DNA of 64,000 nt from Atriophallophorus winterbourni (GCA_013407085.1 JACCGJ010013464.1:1-64000), one strand, 5' to 3'; shown: positions 1 through 10,901, counted from the first letter of the stretch. The notes: generated by a model not told the origin, from the sequence alone. A program made the numbers and translations.

Positions 1-7
1 AAGAACG

Positions 8-22
8 ATTGATAGATAGATT

Positions 23-117
<95 letters not shown>

Positions 118-126
118 GATAGATAG
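8..126. repeat. GATA microsatellite
   Basis: Tandem GATA tetranucleotide, about 28 units with a few interruptions (ATTGATA, ATTATA, AAATA). A simple-sequence tract with no coding content. Confidence 0.97.
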
Positions 127-1399
127 TGATAATTTTCCTTTGGTTGTCTGATTAATCGAGTTCCATATACAATAAATGTTTATTAATCTTCAATCAATTC
201 AAATAACGCTGTTGGCAATTATCACGTTTCGATAATATTTCTCACCATTACACTCACACGCCATGCACTGTCATCCGTGATCAACTGCGCTGATCGATTC
301 AATATTGATTAACACAAAATTGTTTATCCAAAACGTTTGCATGTTTATCATTCTGTAAACCATGCCTAGACAAATATTAGACTGAATAGCTAGTAAATCT
401 TCATGCTGCTGTCTCGATTTACTGAATGGACCATCTCATCACTGTACCAGTGATCCTCAAACACCAATACTTGACAGTGTCAATTTACACGTAGCATTCT
501 CCAGAATGCAGTCTTCGAAATCTTGCAAATTTTGCAATTTTAATTGGCTTTAGAGCCCGGTTAGATCACTTTCATGGCACAATTTCTACAAATCTGTCGA
601 AAACAGCACAAGATTTGTACGATATTTTGATCTGAAGAAAGCATTGTAATCAATTATCAAAATTCGCATTGATTCTGGTACGGTTCGTTGTAGAAAACGA
701 ATGATTTGCAACGCCGCAGACATGATGGTATGAGCGAAAATAGAAAACCTATAATCACTTGGCTACAAATAGATTAACTTGGTATTTGTAGAGATATTGT
801 AGCGGCTGAGGTAGAGATGCCTGAAATGACAGCTGGCGCACATCTGGCTCCTTATCCCAACTTTTGCATCATCGGTCCAACAGTAACAAACGAACATCGA
901 ATGTGTATCGATTCATCGCTGAGGTCAACCTGTCATTAGCTAATCGCGTTCACCTACGAATCCCACAACACAAGAGAACGGCGATTGGTTAACATCTTTT
1001 TATTACCCATGAGACAAATAAAAAACACCCAACGACCGGAATTTGTTTGGGACCGATCGTGTATTCATAATACAAAGAAATTTGAGTGCAATGGGTTGGA
1101 GTTGATTTTGGGTAACGTTTCACTTCTGACACAGAAGCGTCGTCAGAACACACATCGTGCCGTGCGGTCGCATTATTTTGAGCTCCTGATTATCAGGATA
1201 TACTGTTCTTAAACTTACACTTACGTGGACATATTATACGTTGTTGGACTCCTCTCGAAGTCAGCTTTCTGGATATACCACTCTCGTAGCGGTATTCGAT
1301 AATACGAGCAAATTGGGATTTTTCGTGATTTTCCCATATTGGATCTACGCGTGCAACTCTGTTAATACTCTTCAAGTCCTCAAAGGGATTACGTCATCG
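127..1399. other. Unassigned sequence upstream of CR1-A
   Basis: No convincing gene, RNA or element motif was seen here. Short open frames (for example 985-1212) have no recognisable motif. The right end probably grades into the 5' leader of the CR1-A element, whose start could not be fixed by eye. Confidence 0.4.
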
Positions 1400-1562
1400 G
1401 AAAGATCTCATTCTTCGCCGTCGACTGGTCATACTTTCAACATCGTGCGATCAACTATCGAAGAGTATCACCGGATTAAATTCTGATTTTGCTCTTTTTC
1501 GTGAACACTGAATTTTTTTTGTCGCGCACACTATATTCATCATCGATCGCTCGACAGAGCCA

Positions 1563-2891
1563 ATGCTTGTGCACAAACCACTGAACAGTGCTGCTCATAA
1601 CCCTGACCGGATGACCCCAAAACGAAAACAAAGCGCACCGGGCTGCATGTGTGCGGTTTGCCGAAAGTCGGTAAGTCCTAAGGCAAAGTCTGTCACATGT
1701 TACCATTGTTTGTCGAAAGTTCATGCTAAATGCGACAAATCGCTGACCTCGGATTTAGTATCGATTATTAATGGAGATGATTGCCCTGGTGTTTGTTATG
1801 TTTGTCTGGTTTGCAAGGCCAAATCAACACCGTCAGCCTCGGCGACGAAAACCCCTGAATATGATATTGAGACGCGTCTAAATGGAATGGAATCCAGTAT
1901 ACAAAAACTAAATGAACTGATAATAAACGTTATAAAGACACCGTCGTTACCCGTCGTTACTGCCGAAGAGCCGGTAGATAATCCATCATACTCAACTTTA
2001 CCACCAAACCAATCAATGGAAAAGGTTGAATTCTTGCAGCACAGCACCCAGCAGAGTGTTAAAAGCGTCTTAAAGCCGAAAACGTTCACATCGAAGGCCC
2101 CGTTAGCGAAAGTTGCCTCTAAAGGAATTTCTCTTAGTGTTATCTGCACCAACGTGCCAGAGTCGACTGAGACTTTATTTTCGAATAGACATCAGGATGA
2201 TTTGGCTGAATGGTCGAAACTGTGTACTCGCATGAATCTCAAAGCGATCCACCCGGTTTCGTTGATTCGCTTGAGTCGTCCTCCCAAAGCGCTACACCAA
2301 GATAAGCCGCGGTTGCTCAAGGTAGTAGTGCAAAATGAGAAGGACTTAGAAGATGTACTTCTGTCGACATACTTGCTACGGGACGGCATGGAAAATACAT
2401 CTCGTGTATTTGTTGATGTGCCATGGTCGGAACGGGCAAAATCGCCACTGAAAGGTAACAAAAATAAAGCAAACGATCGCAACAAGCGCACCCTTATTCT
2501 GTTAAATGTCCCAGAAGATGCCACCGGTTCAGATACAAAGTGTAAATCCAACCACGACCTACAACAGTGGAGATTTATCAGTAATGCTATCCAAACCACC
2601 AATGTAACGGTTATCGATACGTTCCGAATCCCAAAGTCATCGAATTACGAAGGTAATGGTCCACGACCCCTTAAACTGACACTTTTGACCACCACTATGG
2701 TGAACACCGTGCTTAACAACTGGAAACAGTATCGATACAAAGTTCCACGAGAGATCAAAATTGTCGGTAAACACCTGAAAACCTGCTCTATCGTGGAAGT
2801 TGCCGGACCCGTTGGTACTGAGCACAGTGATGCCGGGACTCCTGCTCCAAAAAACGGATGTCGACCGACTCTATCGGAGTCGGTGATGTAA
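1563..2891 (+). CDS. CR1-A ORF1 protein with PHD-like zinc finger
   Basis: 442-residue ORF1, presumed to be the RNA-binding partner of retrotransposition. The N-terminus has a C4HC3 (PHD-like) finger: C30/C33, C46/C49, H54/C57 and C81/C84. A short heptad-like helix follows near residues 100-120. The C-terminal half contains two similar domains in tandem (about 190-300 and 315-405). Each begins with an N-V-P-E motif, then an acidic helix ending in W, then an FRI/LIRLSR-like strand and RPLK/RLLK; the pattern resembles an RRM, but this is inference. The next in-frame Met (1611, MTPKRK) is an alternative start. The stop at 2889-2891 overlaps the proposed ORF2 start at 2858 in another frame. Confidence 0.85.
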   Translation: MLVHKPLNSAAHNPDRMTPKRKQSAPGCMCAVCRKSVSPKAKSVTCYHCLSKVHAKCDKSLTSDLVSIINGDDCPGVCYVCLVCKAKSTPSASATKTPEYDIETRLNGMESSIQKLNELIINVIKTPSLPVVTAEEPVDNPSYSTLPPNQSMEKVEFLQHSTQQSVKSVLKPKTFTSKAPLAKVASKGISLSVICTNVPESTETLFSNRHQDDLAEWSKLCTRMNLKAIHPVSLIRLSRPPKALHQDKPRLLKVVVQNEKDLEDVLLSTYLLRDGMENTSRVFVDVPWSERAKSPLKGNKNKANDRNKRTLILLNVPEDATGSDTKCKSNHDLQQWRFISNAIQTTNVTVIDTFRIPKSSNYEGNGPRPLKLTLLTTTMVNTVLNNWKQYRYKVPREIKIVGKHLKTCSIVEVAGPVGTEHSDAGTPAPKNGCRPTLSESVM

Positions 2892-3106
2892 TATACCCAT
2901 TAACACGAGGCCCACCATCTTTGACACGTACTCAACTTACATGCTCAAATACTCATCATCCAACACTTTTATCAAGATCTACCATCAAATGTTTATACAC
3001 CAACGCACAATGCTTGATAAATAAGTTACCCGAACTAATCGAGCTTCGTCAAAAATATTCACCACTTCTGATAGCCGTAACGGAAACTTGGTTCAATCAG
3101 CAATTA
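2858..3106 (+). pseudogene. CR1-A ORF2, 5' fragment (endonuclease start)
   Basis: Start of the ORF2 polyprotein, overlapping the end of ORF1 by about 34 nt in a different frame. It contains the start of the APE endonuclease: the YTNAQCL...NK strand and the VTETW motif with the catalytic E. The frame is broken at about 3107 by insertion of CR1-G and resumes at 4938. Confidence 0.85.
2864..2884 (+). promoter_or_regulatory. Hairpin at ORF1 stop (CR1-A)
   Basis: A perfect 8-bp stem, ACCGACTC/GAGTCGGT, with a 5-nt loop (TATCG), ends 4 nt before the ORF1 stop codon. The same stem and 5-nt loop length recur at the same place in CR1-B (15471-15495) and CR1-C2 (20579-20599). A role in ORF1/ORF2 translation coupling is inference. 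Confidence 0.6.
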
Positions 3107-4937
3107 GTTCAGTTCAGTTCAGTTCAGTTAGCACAGGACGATATGTGGCAGTCGCCAATCGAGCGTCCAGAATACTTCCGGTGGTAAGCCAAAAGAGCGT
3201 CCACCACTTCGAATAGTAGGTTCAATATTCTTCTGGTATGACTTTGGCTGGAATGCAACAGAAAAACTCCCTCACCCAACAGGTGAGGAGAGGCATTAGT
3301 GCGTTCCAACGACAAATTGAAGAACAACTATAAAATTAGGGATAAAAATTTGGAAACACAGAGCGCCAGATCGAGTCTAGTCTATCTTTGAAGCACGTTA
3401 CTGAAGTAGAACAAACTACCTCTTCGGGCAGACAGTTCCAATGATTCACTACCCTTTCGCTAAAGAAGTGCTTACGTGCATTAGACCTGACATGTTGTTT
3501 TGCCAGTTTCAGTGAATGGCCTCGAGTACCTACCACTGGCGCAAGAGCATACATATCAGCCGGATCAATAGAACTAAAGCCTCTAACGATTTTAAAGGTC
3601 TCGATCAGATCCCCACGTAGTCGCCTTCTTTTTAGCGAGAAGAGATCTAGACTCAACAGTCGTTGTTCATATGACTTCCCAGATTGCCCTTTAATCATAC
3701 GAGTAGCTAGGCGCTGAACACCTTCAAGCGTGGCAATGTCCTTTTCCAAGTAAGGAGACCAAGCTTGAACGCAATACTCGAGATGAGGTCTCACTATCGC
3801 TTTATACAATGGGATGAAAACCTCCGGGACCTGCAGGATAAAACTGATCGGAGGCGAAAGAGCTGGTTCCTAGCGCGTTGTGCAGCAGCTGCACATTGAT
3901 CAGCCCATTTAAAGTCCGCTGAAACCGCAATACCTAAGTCCCGGACTTTTGATACCCCAGTTATCTCCAGTATGTTATCAGGTCCAGCAACCTGCAGCTT
4001 CGTTGCAGCTTTGGACAGAAGATAGCTTTTGGAGAAGTTGATTGGTAGATCCCACGTGGAAGACCACTTGATGACCTTTTCTATATCCTCAAAAAGATCC
4101 TGTTCGTTCAGCGATCCGATAAACTTGACATCGTCTGCAAACATATAGCAGGGACACTTAAGCGAGGATGCCAAATCATCGATGAAGATAAGAAAGAGTA
4201 GTGGGCCTAGTACTGAACCCTGCGGGACTCCACTAACAACTCCTGCTTTCGCGGAATACATATTGCCTATGCGAACGCGAAAATACCGATTGCTCAAGAA
4301 ATTTGTGATCCAGTTCTTTAGAGGGCCATCGATACCTATTTGTCCAATCTTCATTGCAAGCAACCTGTGGTTTACCGAGTCAAAGGCTTTGCAGAAGTCC
4401 AAGTAGAGAACTTCGACCTGGTGGCCTTTATCTAGCCTCCTAGTGACCTCATTTAGAAAACATAATAGGTTCGTTAGGCAAGACTTCCCTTTTAGAAAAC
4501 CATGCTGAGCAGAGTTTAGTAACGAACCAGAGACAAGGTGGCGACAGATCCTGTCCCTAATAAGTCTCTCTAGGGTTTTGCAAAGGATACTAGTAAGGCT
4601 TACAGGTCTGTAGTTGCAAACTGAAGATCGACTGCCACCTTTATGTATAGGAATCACATCAGCCTGCTTCCATGCACTAGGAATATACCCATACCTTAAG
4701 GATGCGTTAAAGAGGCGACCCACCGGTTGTGCTAATACAGGCGCCAGGTTCTTAATAAATTGAGGGTGAATACCATCCGGGCCCGCAGATTTATGTGGAT
4801 TTGTTGCTTCAAGTGCAAGCCTGACCTCATTATCAGTGAAAATTATTTCATCTAGGGTAGGAACGCTATCTGACCTTATGTCCACTGGCATATTCGAGAG
4901 ATCAGTTTGGCGATCAGGCCTCTGAGGAGGAACTTTC
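3107..4937 (-). mobile_element. CR1-G: 5'-truncated CR1-family LINE inserted in CR1-A
   Basis: Minus-strand LINE of a different family. On the plus strand its 3' end appears as about four GTTCA repeats at 3107-3127, followed by a 3' UTR (to about 3335) and ORF2 sequence up to 4937. No target-site duplication is visible. Compared with CR1-B and CR1-C, roughly 15-20 nt of the host endonuclease appear to be missing at the junction. The element lacks its endonuclease and begins just upstream of the RT domain. Confidence 0.85.
3336..4937 (-). pseudogene. CR1-G reverse transcriptase (frameshifted)
   Basis: RT-containing part of ORF2. It has KSAGPDGIHP, the motif A region DFCKAFDSVNH, SGVPQGSVLGP, and the motif C box FADDVK. 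One frameshift near 3800 separates the RT/thumb segment (3794-4937) from the C-terminal segment (3336-3809), which carries YKAIVRPHLEYCVQAW and RRRLRGDLIE. All catalytic aspartates are present, so the copy is young or recently decayed. Confidence 0.88.
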
Positions 4938-7587
4938 CATTCCAAACATGTTTCTTTTTCATCGTACTCGAATGGATCGTGGAGGAGGAGGTGTTGCTAT
5001 TTACTATGATCAACACCTAACGTTCAGAGAAATCACGGATAATGATTTGATACTGGAAGATACACTTTGGTGTTCACTTGAATTAGCAACAGGTGAAAAC
5101 TGTGTTGTTGGTGTGATTTACCGACCACCGTCAGCAGACGAAGCATACAATGCTAGTTTAATTGAGAAAACTCAGCTGGTTGTTTCCAGATATCAAAACA
5201 ACGTCCTGATCATGGGTGACTTTAATCTCCCGAATTTACTAAAAAGCGAGATTCCACCGGTGAACTCTCTTGATCATCTATTCTACAAAATGTTCAACGA
5301 AATTCCTTTATTCAACCACATCTCAAGCAGCACTCGCTTCAGAGGCACAAACACACCGTCCATTCTCGATCTTGTTTTGACTAGCGAGGAAAATGTCATC
5401 GAGGATATCCGTTATGAAGCACCTCTTGGAAAGAGTGATCATGTAGTCATTGTTTTCGACTATATATCTGAAGCGATAAGAGCAAGTGATGCTCAGAAGT
5501 TGATAAGAAAAATCGATACGGTTGCATTATCAATGTCTCTTCAAGAAGTCACCGACTGGGCACCGATTAGCACTGATGTCCAACAATGCTGGTCATCGAT
5601 ACTTCAGAAAATCAACCGAAAAATAGAACTCCACTCAAAATATGTTTCAAAACAACTGAAAAAAGGATTCAAATTCGTGATCCGGAGTCGAACACGGAAA
5701 TGGATAAAGGTGAGAAACTGTGCGTGGAGAAGCCACATACTGCATTCAACACCTGAATCTTGGGAATCTTACCGTTTGTTGAGAAACAAAGTTACTAAAC
5801 TTGTCCAGGAGGATAAAGAAAAGTATCAAATGAATCTGATGGATAAAATTGAACGAAATCCGAAGCTCCTCTTCCAGATCGTGAACAGAAAGGCCATGGT
5901 AAAGCCAGGTGTTTCTGCTTTACTTACAACAACTGGAACTACATCCACAGCTCTCGAAGCCGCTAACGAACTCGCTCAATTTTACTCTAGAGTGTTCTAC
6001 CCTAACGAGCGCGTATCCTACGATTTACCTGCATTCAGGTCGCAGAATACAATACACGAAATCGTTGTGAAACCCGAGAGTGTCCTGGTAAAGCTACGCG
6101 GGTTAAATACAAAAAAATCCCCAGGTGCTGATGAAATAACACCATTCATCCTAAAGCAATGCGCCCATGCTCTATTCTCACCACTCTCTGACCTTTTCAA
6201 CCTGTCCTTGAGTTGTAGCACGGTTGCTAATGACTGGAAATGTGGACTAATCACTCCGATATACAAAGGAGGGAACCGATCTGATGCGTCTAACTACAGA
6301 CCAGTCACGTTGTTGCCAGTGGTCTCTAAAGTTCTCGAACGACTTGTGGCCGACGAACTTATCAAACACTTGGAACAAAATAAGCTTCTTTCCATCGCAC
6401 AGCACGGATTCAGGACAAGACACTCCTGTCTCACCAATCTTCTCATAACTCTTGATAATTGGACTCGAGCCGTGGACGATGGATGCCCTATCCATGCGTG
6501 TTACTTGGACATGTCTAAAGCTTTTGATCGTGTTAACCACAGCATACTGCTACAAAAATTGGAGCAGCTCGGGGTATGCGGCAGATTACTGGCCTGGATA
6601 AAGGACTACTTGACTGGTAGAGTTATACGGGTTAGAGTTGATGGGGCACTATCAAGCCCAATAGAAGTTACAAGTGGCGTACCTCAAGGCTCAGTCTTGG
6701 GGCCAATACTCTTCCTCGTGTACGCGAATGATATACCTGAAATCGTACGCAGAAAAATCATTTTATTTGCGGATGACATCAAAGTCTGGACTAGCATACG
6801 CACCATAGAAGATTGCGAAATTCTGCAAAAAGATCTCGAAGCACTTCATAATTGGTCCTTGCGGAACTGCTTACCATTCAACATCCAAAAATGTAAAATG
6901 TTGAACGTCGGTAAATCATTCGAATTCTCATACTCTCTGGGATCTCAGCAACTTCCATGGGTTACTGAAGAGAAAGACCTGGGCGTGTGGATTAGCAGTA
7001 ACGTGAAGTCTTCACGGCACTGTTGTGTTGTATACAAAAAGTCCTGCCAAATCTTAGCATTGCTCGGAAGGATCTTTGGTCGTTTCTCAAAGCAGATACT
7101 CCCACGTATAATTAACACCTATATCAGACCAACAATGGAGTATGCTGTTCAAGCATGGTCCCCATGGTTACAAAAGGACATGACCTTGCTGCAACGGGTA
7201 TACCACCGCGCTACAAAACTGGTGACCGGTCTATACAACAGGCCATACGAGGAGCGGATTGCAACACTAAACCTCTTTGACTTTTCGTACCGTCGTCTCA
7301 GGGGTGACTTGATCCTGCTTTTCAATATTCTGCATACAGTGGATCACCCACTCGAACACCTGTTTCATCGGCAAGAAGCACGTGGTAGCAGATCGCATGG
7401 ATACAAGTTAATTATTCCACACTCCAGATCAAATTGTCGAAGGTTTTTCTTTGCTGTCAGAGTCTGTTTTCTATGGAACTCCCTGCCCCCACATATCATT
7501 TGCGCAACAAGCCTGAACATGTTCAAGGCTGAACTTGACAAGTATATGTTGACCAAACCCAACCTTGCACCTGAATACACGTGCTGA
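4938..7587 (+). CDS. CR1-A ORF2, main part: endonuclease remainder and reverse transcriptase
   Basis: An uninterrupted 2.65 kb frame. The first third is APE endonuclease (RGGGGVAIYY, GDFNLP, RFRGTNTPSILDLVLT, GKSDHVV). The RT follows: KKSPGADEITP, WKCGLITPIYKGGNRSD, YLDMSKAFDRVNH (motif A), SGVPQGSVLGP (motif B) and LFADDIKVW (motif C). The C-terminal domain ends with RRFFFAVRVCFLWNSLP. No stop or frameshift remains in this part. Without the CR1-G insertion, ORF2 would be about 960-970 residues, normal for CR1. Confidence 0.92.
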
Positions 7588-7720
7588 CTTTCCATGTGTA
7601 TAAAACATTTGTGTTGTTTTTATGAATTCCCTATATTTTCAATCTGTGGTTACTGTAAAGTATTTACTTTTTGGACCATTAAAACTTTGAATTACTTTGA
7701 ATTACTTTGAATTACTTTGA

Positions 7721-8690
7721 TAGTCAGTACAGGGAACATGATTAAGTAGTTGTCAACCCAGCACAACTTATTTGACCTAACCGCCTAACAGCCTATAGTA
7801 CGCCTACAGTGCGTCACGTCTCGTGGGAATGACCAGGATAAGTGGTCGATTTTCCACTTAGTGTGTATCCGCGTCAATCTGAAACAAGTGAACACGGTCA
7901 AGGTCAGTTGACACACCGGCCCACATGCGTTAAAGTACATAACTAACGGGGCTAAGGTTAAGCTATTTTTGAAGAAAAACTAAAATCTAATAAAATAGTA
8001 TAAGGCAAATAAAACTATTTACTTTCGCCTCAGTGCCGAGCGCCAGTTTGTGGAGATTTCTGCCCCATCCATCTTATTGACCGTCTTGGTAATTTCGACC
8101 GCATCCTAATATAGGCGTTCTCTATACGGTTTAATACGGCATCTCAATATTTCCACATTCTTTGGATCTAATTTGTGGCCCGTATCTAAAACGTTGTACG
8201 CCAAGGCGGAATCACGAATAAGGGATTGATATTCCCTCGGATCCCGGGGCTGTCTACGGACACGCATTCGATGTTCTTTGATTCTAGTGTGAATTTACCT
8301 GGAAGTCTGTTCTATGTACACCCCGGACAGTCCTTATAGTTGATTCTGTAGATGCTGTTCGTAATGATAGATAACGGTGTCTTATCCATTGAAGTGCATC
8401 ATAACCGAACGGATAGTTTTTACTTTATTATAAGTTACGCGTATGGCTGCCTGGTTCAAGAAAGGCAAACCCTTCTCCAACAATCATTGCTTAGCTTGCG
8501 AAGGTTGCCGGTTAGGTTAATTCAAAACACTAGAATACTGGTTGCTAGATAATGACTTATTAGATTTATCTGATGAACGTTTATCATAGAACTCGAATAA
8601 CTTGTTGAACTTACGGTTCTGTCTTTCCCCTATTCGCCCCGTTTGCGTGGCTAAGACATCCGTGTGTTTCCCACAAATTCTGCAGAACAG
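7721..8690 (-). mobile_element. Penelope-like element, internally deleted copy
   Basis: Read on the minus strand, an N-terminal PLE segment (8460-8680, with LLEKGL) is joined directly to the C-terminal GIY-YIG part (about 7950-8400, SIYRIN... then the RTRIKEHR-like and SLIRDSA regions) and the 3' UTR down to 7721. The RT domain is missing. The 3' UTR matches, in opposite orientation, the end of the PLE at 22.2-23.16 kb. The reading frame is broken several times. The split arrangement was read from motifs, not aligned by program. Confidence 0.7.
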
Positions 8691-8741
8691 TCCTTAGAGT
8701 TGATTCAGTAGATGCTGTTCGTAACGCTTGATAATGGTGTC

Positions 8742-9144
8742 AAATCTAACACCCAGTTTCTACGGCCTGCCTAAAATACATAAAAAGGCATTTCTGTAAG
8801 ACATCGTCGATGCTTTCAGATCACCTGCGCACGAGTTAGTCGGCAATACAGCCTCGTTTATCAAGAACGCATATCAATTTGAAGTACGCCTAAGGTCCGT
8901 AACAGTTGATGACGATGAAATAATGGTTAGCTTTGATGTGAGCGCTTGTTCACCAACGTCGATCAAACAAGTGCGTTACAATTAGCTATCTGTCCTTGGA
9001 ATCTGATGCCAGTTTGTCAGATCGCACAAACTTGAGCGTCCAGCAAATTATAAACCTTGTATCGATCTGACTATACGTGAAACAGCTAGTATTTAATGAG
9101 CAATTACATAGAAAAAGAATGGTTGGCAATGGGTTCACCGGTAA
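8742..9144 (+). pseudogene. Penelope-like RT, first segment
   Basis: Degenerate plus-strand PLE reverse transcriptase. It shows FYGLPKIHK, the SPAHELVGNTASFIKNAYQF region, RLRSVTVDDDEIMVSFDVSA (motif A) and a GNGFTG stretch corresponding to the usual AMGSP motif. Several stops and shifts are present. The frame is interrupted at about 9145 by CR1-C1 and resumes at 12307 with the P-I-x-x-x-Y-S-E-Y-F-E region. Confidence 0.8.
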
Positions 9145-9200
9145 CGCTAGATGATTGGACAAAATCGGTAGATAAAGGACAAGCAATAGACGCGTGTTAC

Positions 9201-9419
9201 TGTGGTGATTGTTCGATTAACGATCAATAATACTCAATCATTCATCACCACTCATTCAGAAATAATCAATAGTACTATCATTCAAGCTCTGATTTTCACT
9301 CATTCATTCATTCTGATTCTGGTTGTTATTCAATACATACTGTGATTCGAGTGAGCGCGGTTGTTCTCACTTACATTCTTGGGCTGATTATTCAATTCAA
9401 TACAATACAATTCATTACA
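9201..9419 (+). repeat. 5' LTR
   Basis: 219 bp, begins TGTGGTGATTG and ends TTCATTACA. Nearly identical to 10683-10901. Confidence 0.93.
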
Positions 9420-9486
9420 TTTGGCGTCGCGAGCAGTGGGTGCGCCCGAACAGGATACAATTCATACAATTCAGGATCATTTCGTC

Positions 9487-10442
9487 ATGGCAAATTCAAG
9501 TCTAGAACCTCTCGATATAAATTCAAATGCTCGAGAAATAGAAGACTATTGTGAAAGATTCGAAATTTGGTGTATGACACGACCGAAAGCTGAGAATGAT
9601 AAAAAAAATCGGTTCATTTTCTAAATGCAGTTGGAAAATCTGCATATACGTTAATCAAGAATTTAGCCTATCCTGATTCTCCTATTTCTCTTCCATACGA
9701 AACGTTGAAGACGCTTTTAATGCAAAACGTGAAACCTGTACATTTCGAGCCAACCGAAAGTGCAAAATTTCATTCCATGGTGCGTCAGCCCAAACAAGGA
9801 ATTCGTGATTTTATTCTACAATTGCTAATTCAGGCAGCGAAATGCAACTTCGGTGAGTCGTTAGATATGCAATTGAAAGATCGTCTAATTGCTGGAATAC
9901 ATGACAGTATTCTGCAGAATGAACTCTTGAAGCTGCCAAAACCCTCTTTTAAAGATGTTCGAGCTCACTGCGAACAGTATGAAGATGCGCGTGTGGCAAC
10001 AACAGATTTGTCGCCAGCAGAAAATTCCGTCATGTTCAATACACATAAACGTGAAAAAGCCAAGGCTCTGATGCAGACAAATGATGATGATACCTTAACT
10101 ATGCCGCTTGGGGAAAAAGGAAGCGTTGACTTTCATACATGCTATCATAGTATGGAGAACACTCCCGTTACTCTGGATATTCAAGCTGCATCTGGAAAGA
10201 CAGTTCGACCGATTTCTAACAGTGCCATTGCTCGTGCTGAAGATCTTTCGTTTGATGATGAAAATTTGACTTCCCTATCAACCGATTCAAGCGATACTCC
10301 TGTTAACATGCTCAGATCCGCCCGTATCATTGATTCAAACGGAAAATCTAGTTTTCATTACCAAGAAAGTGGCTTCAAAGTTAGCAAAATTCAGAATTCA
10401 TCAGATATCATTTCAAATAAATCATCGAATTCATCTTATTAA
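9487..10442 (+). pseudogene. Gag-like ORF of the LTR element (frameshifted)
   Basis: Capsid-like sequence in the Ty3/gypsy style: a FEIWCMTRP segment, FLNAVGKSAYTLIKNL, LPYETLKTLLMQNVKP, FHSMVRQPKQGIRDF and LKDRLIAGI. One frameshift near 9620 separates the first 45 residues (from 9487) from the rest (9628-10442). No CCHC zinc knuckle is visible. After the capsid part the sequence is serine-rich and of unclear function, which suggests that what lies between gag and the 3' LTR is scrambled remains of pol. Confidence 0.75.
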
Positions 10443-10682
10443 GCGAATTCAGCACTGCCTTCTAGCTCGTCTAAACGATCGTCAGATAATGTACTTTTCA
10501 AAACCGCTAGAGGAAAAGCCTTACTGGCAACTTTGACTACTGCCATTGAAAAGGCGATACAATTGTTGGTAACTGTGGATGATGTTTCGGATTCGCTAGA
10601 TCCTCCGTGGAGATCAGAACGTTTGTTGAACAAGCCGTACTGGGATTATACAAACCCAGGATCATTCGCAAACTGAGGTGGT

Positions 10683-10901
10683 TGTGGTGATTGTTCGATT
10701 AACGATCAATAATACTCAATCATTCATCACCACTCATTCAGAAATAATCAATAGTACTATCATTCAAGTTCTGATTGTCACTCATTCATTCATTCTGATT
10801 CTGGTTGTTATTCAATACATACTGTGATTCGAGTGAGCGCGGTTGTTCTCACTTACATTCTTGGGCTGATTATTCAATTCAATACAATACAATTCATTAC
10901 A
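10683..10901 (+). repeat. 3' LTR
   Basis: 219 bp, the downstream copy of 9201-9419, followed by the target duplication GTTAC at 10902-10906. Confidence 0.93.

Larger units (their letters stand above)
1400..7720 (+). mobile_element. CR1-A: near-complete CR1-type LINE, interrupted by CR1-G
   Basis: Two-ORF non-LTR retrotransposon in the CR1 style. It has a leader, ORF1 (1563-2891), ORF2 with APE endonuclease and reverse transcriptase, a short 3' UTR, and three copies of ATTACTTTGA at 7691-7720 (7681-7690 ends in a partial unit), in place of a poly(A) tail. The left boundary is approximate. The only large disruption is the minus-strand CR1-G element at about 3107-4937, inside the endonuclease. 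Both coding segments of ORF2 are otherwise open, so this copy was probably competent until that insertion. CR1-A2 at 35.8-42.3 kb is a decayed relative of the same family. Confidence 0.85.
9201..10901 (+). mobile_element. Gag-only Ty3/gypsy-like LTR retrotransposon, pol deleted
   Basis: Two 219-bp LTRs (TGTGG...TTACA) flank a 1.26 kb interior, with a perfect 5-bp target duplication GTTAC at 9196-9200 and 10902-10906. The LTRs differ at only two positions that I can see, so the insertion is young. The interior has a degenerate gag-like ORF and a purine-rich GAGGTGGT just before the 3' LTR. There is no protease, RT, RNase H or integrase. A TTGGCG-starting primer-binding-like sequence follows the 5' LTR. 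It would need enzymes from a full-length relative. Confidence 0.9.

Noticed and set aside
985..1212. 75-codon open frame upstream of CR1-A
   Set aside because: No motif, no homologous copy in the window and no clear splice signals; length is within chance for this base composition.
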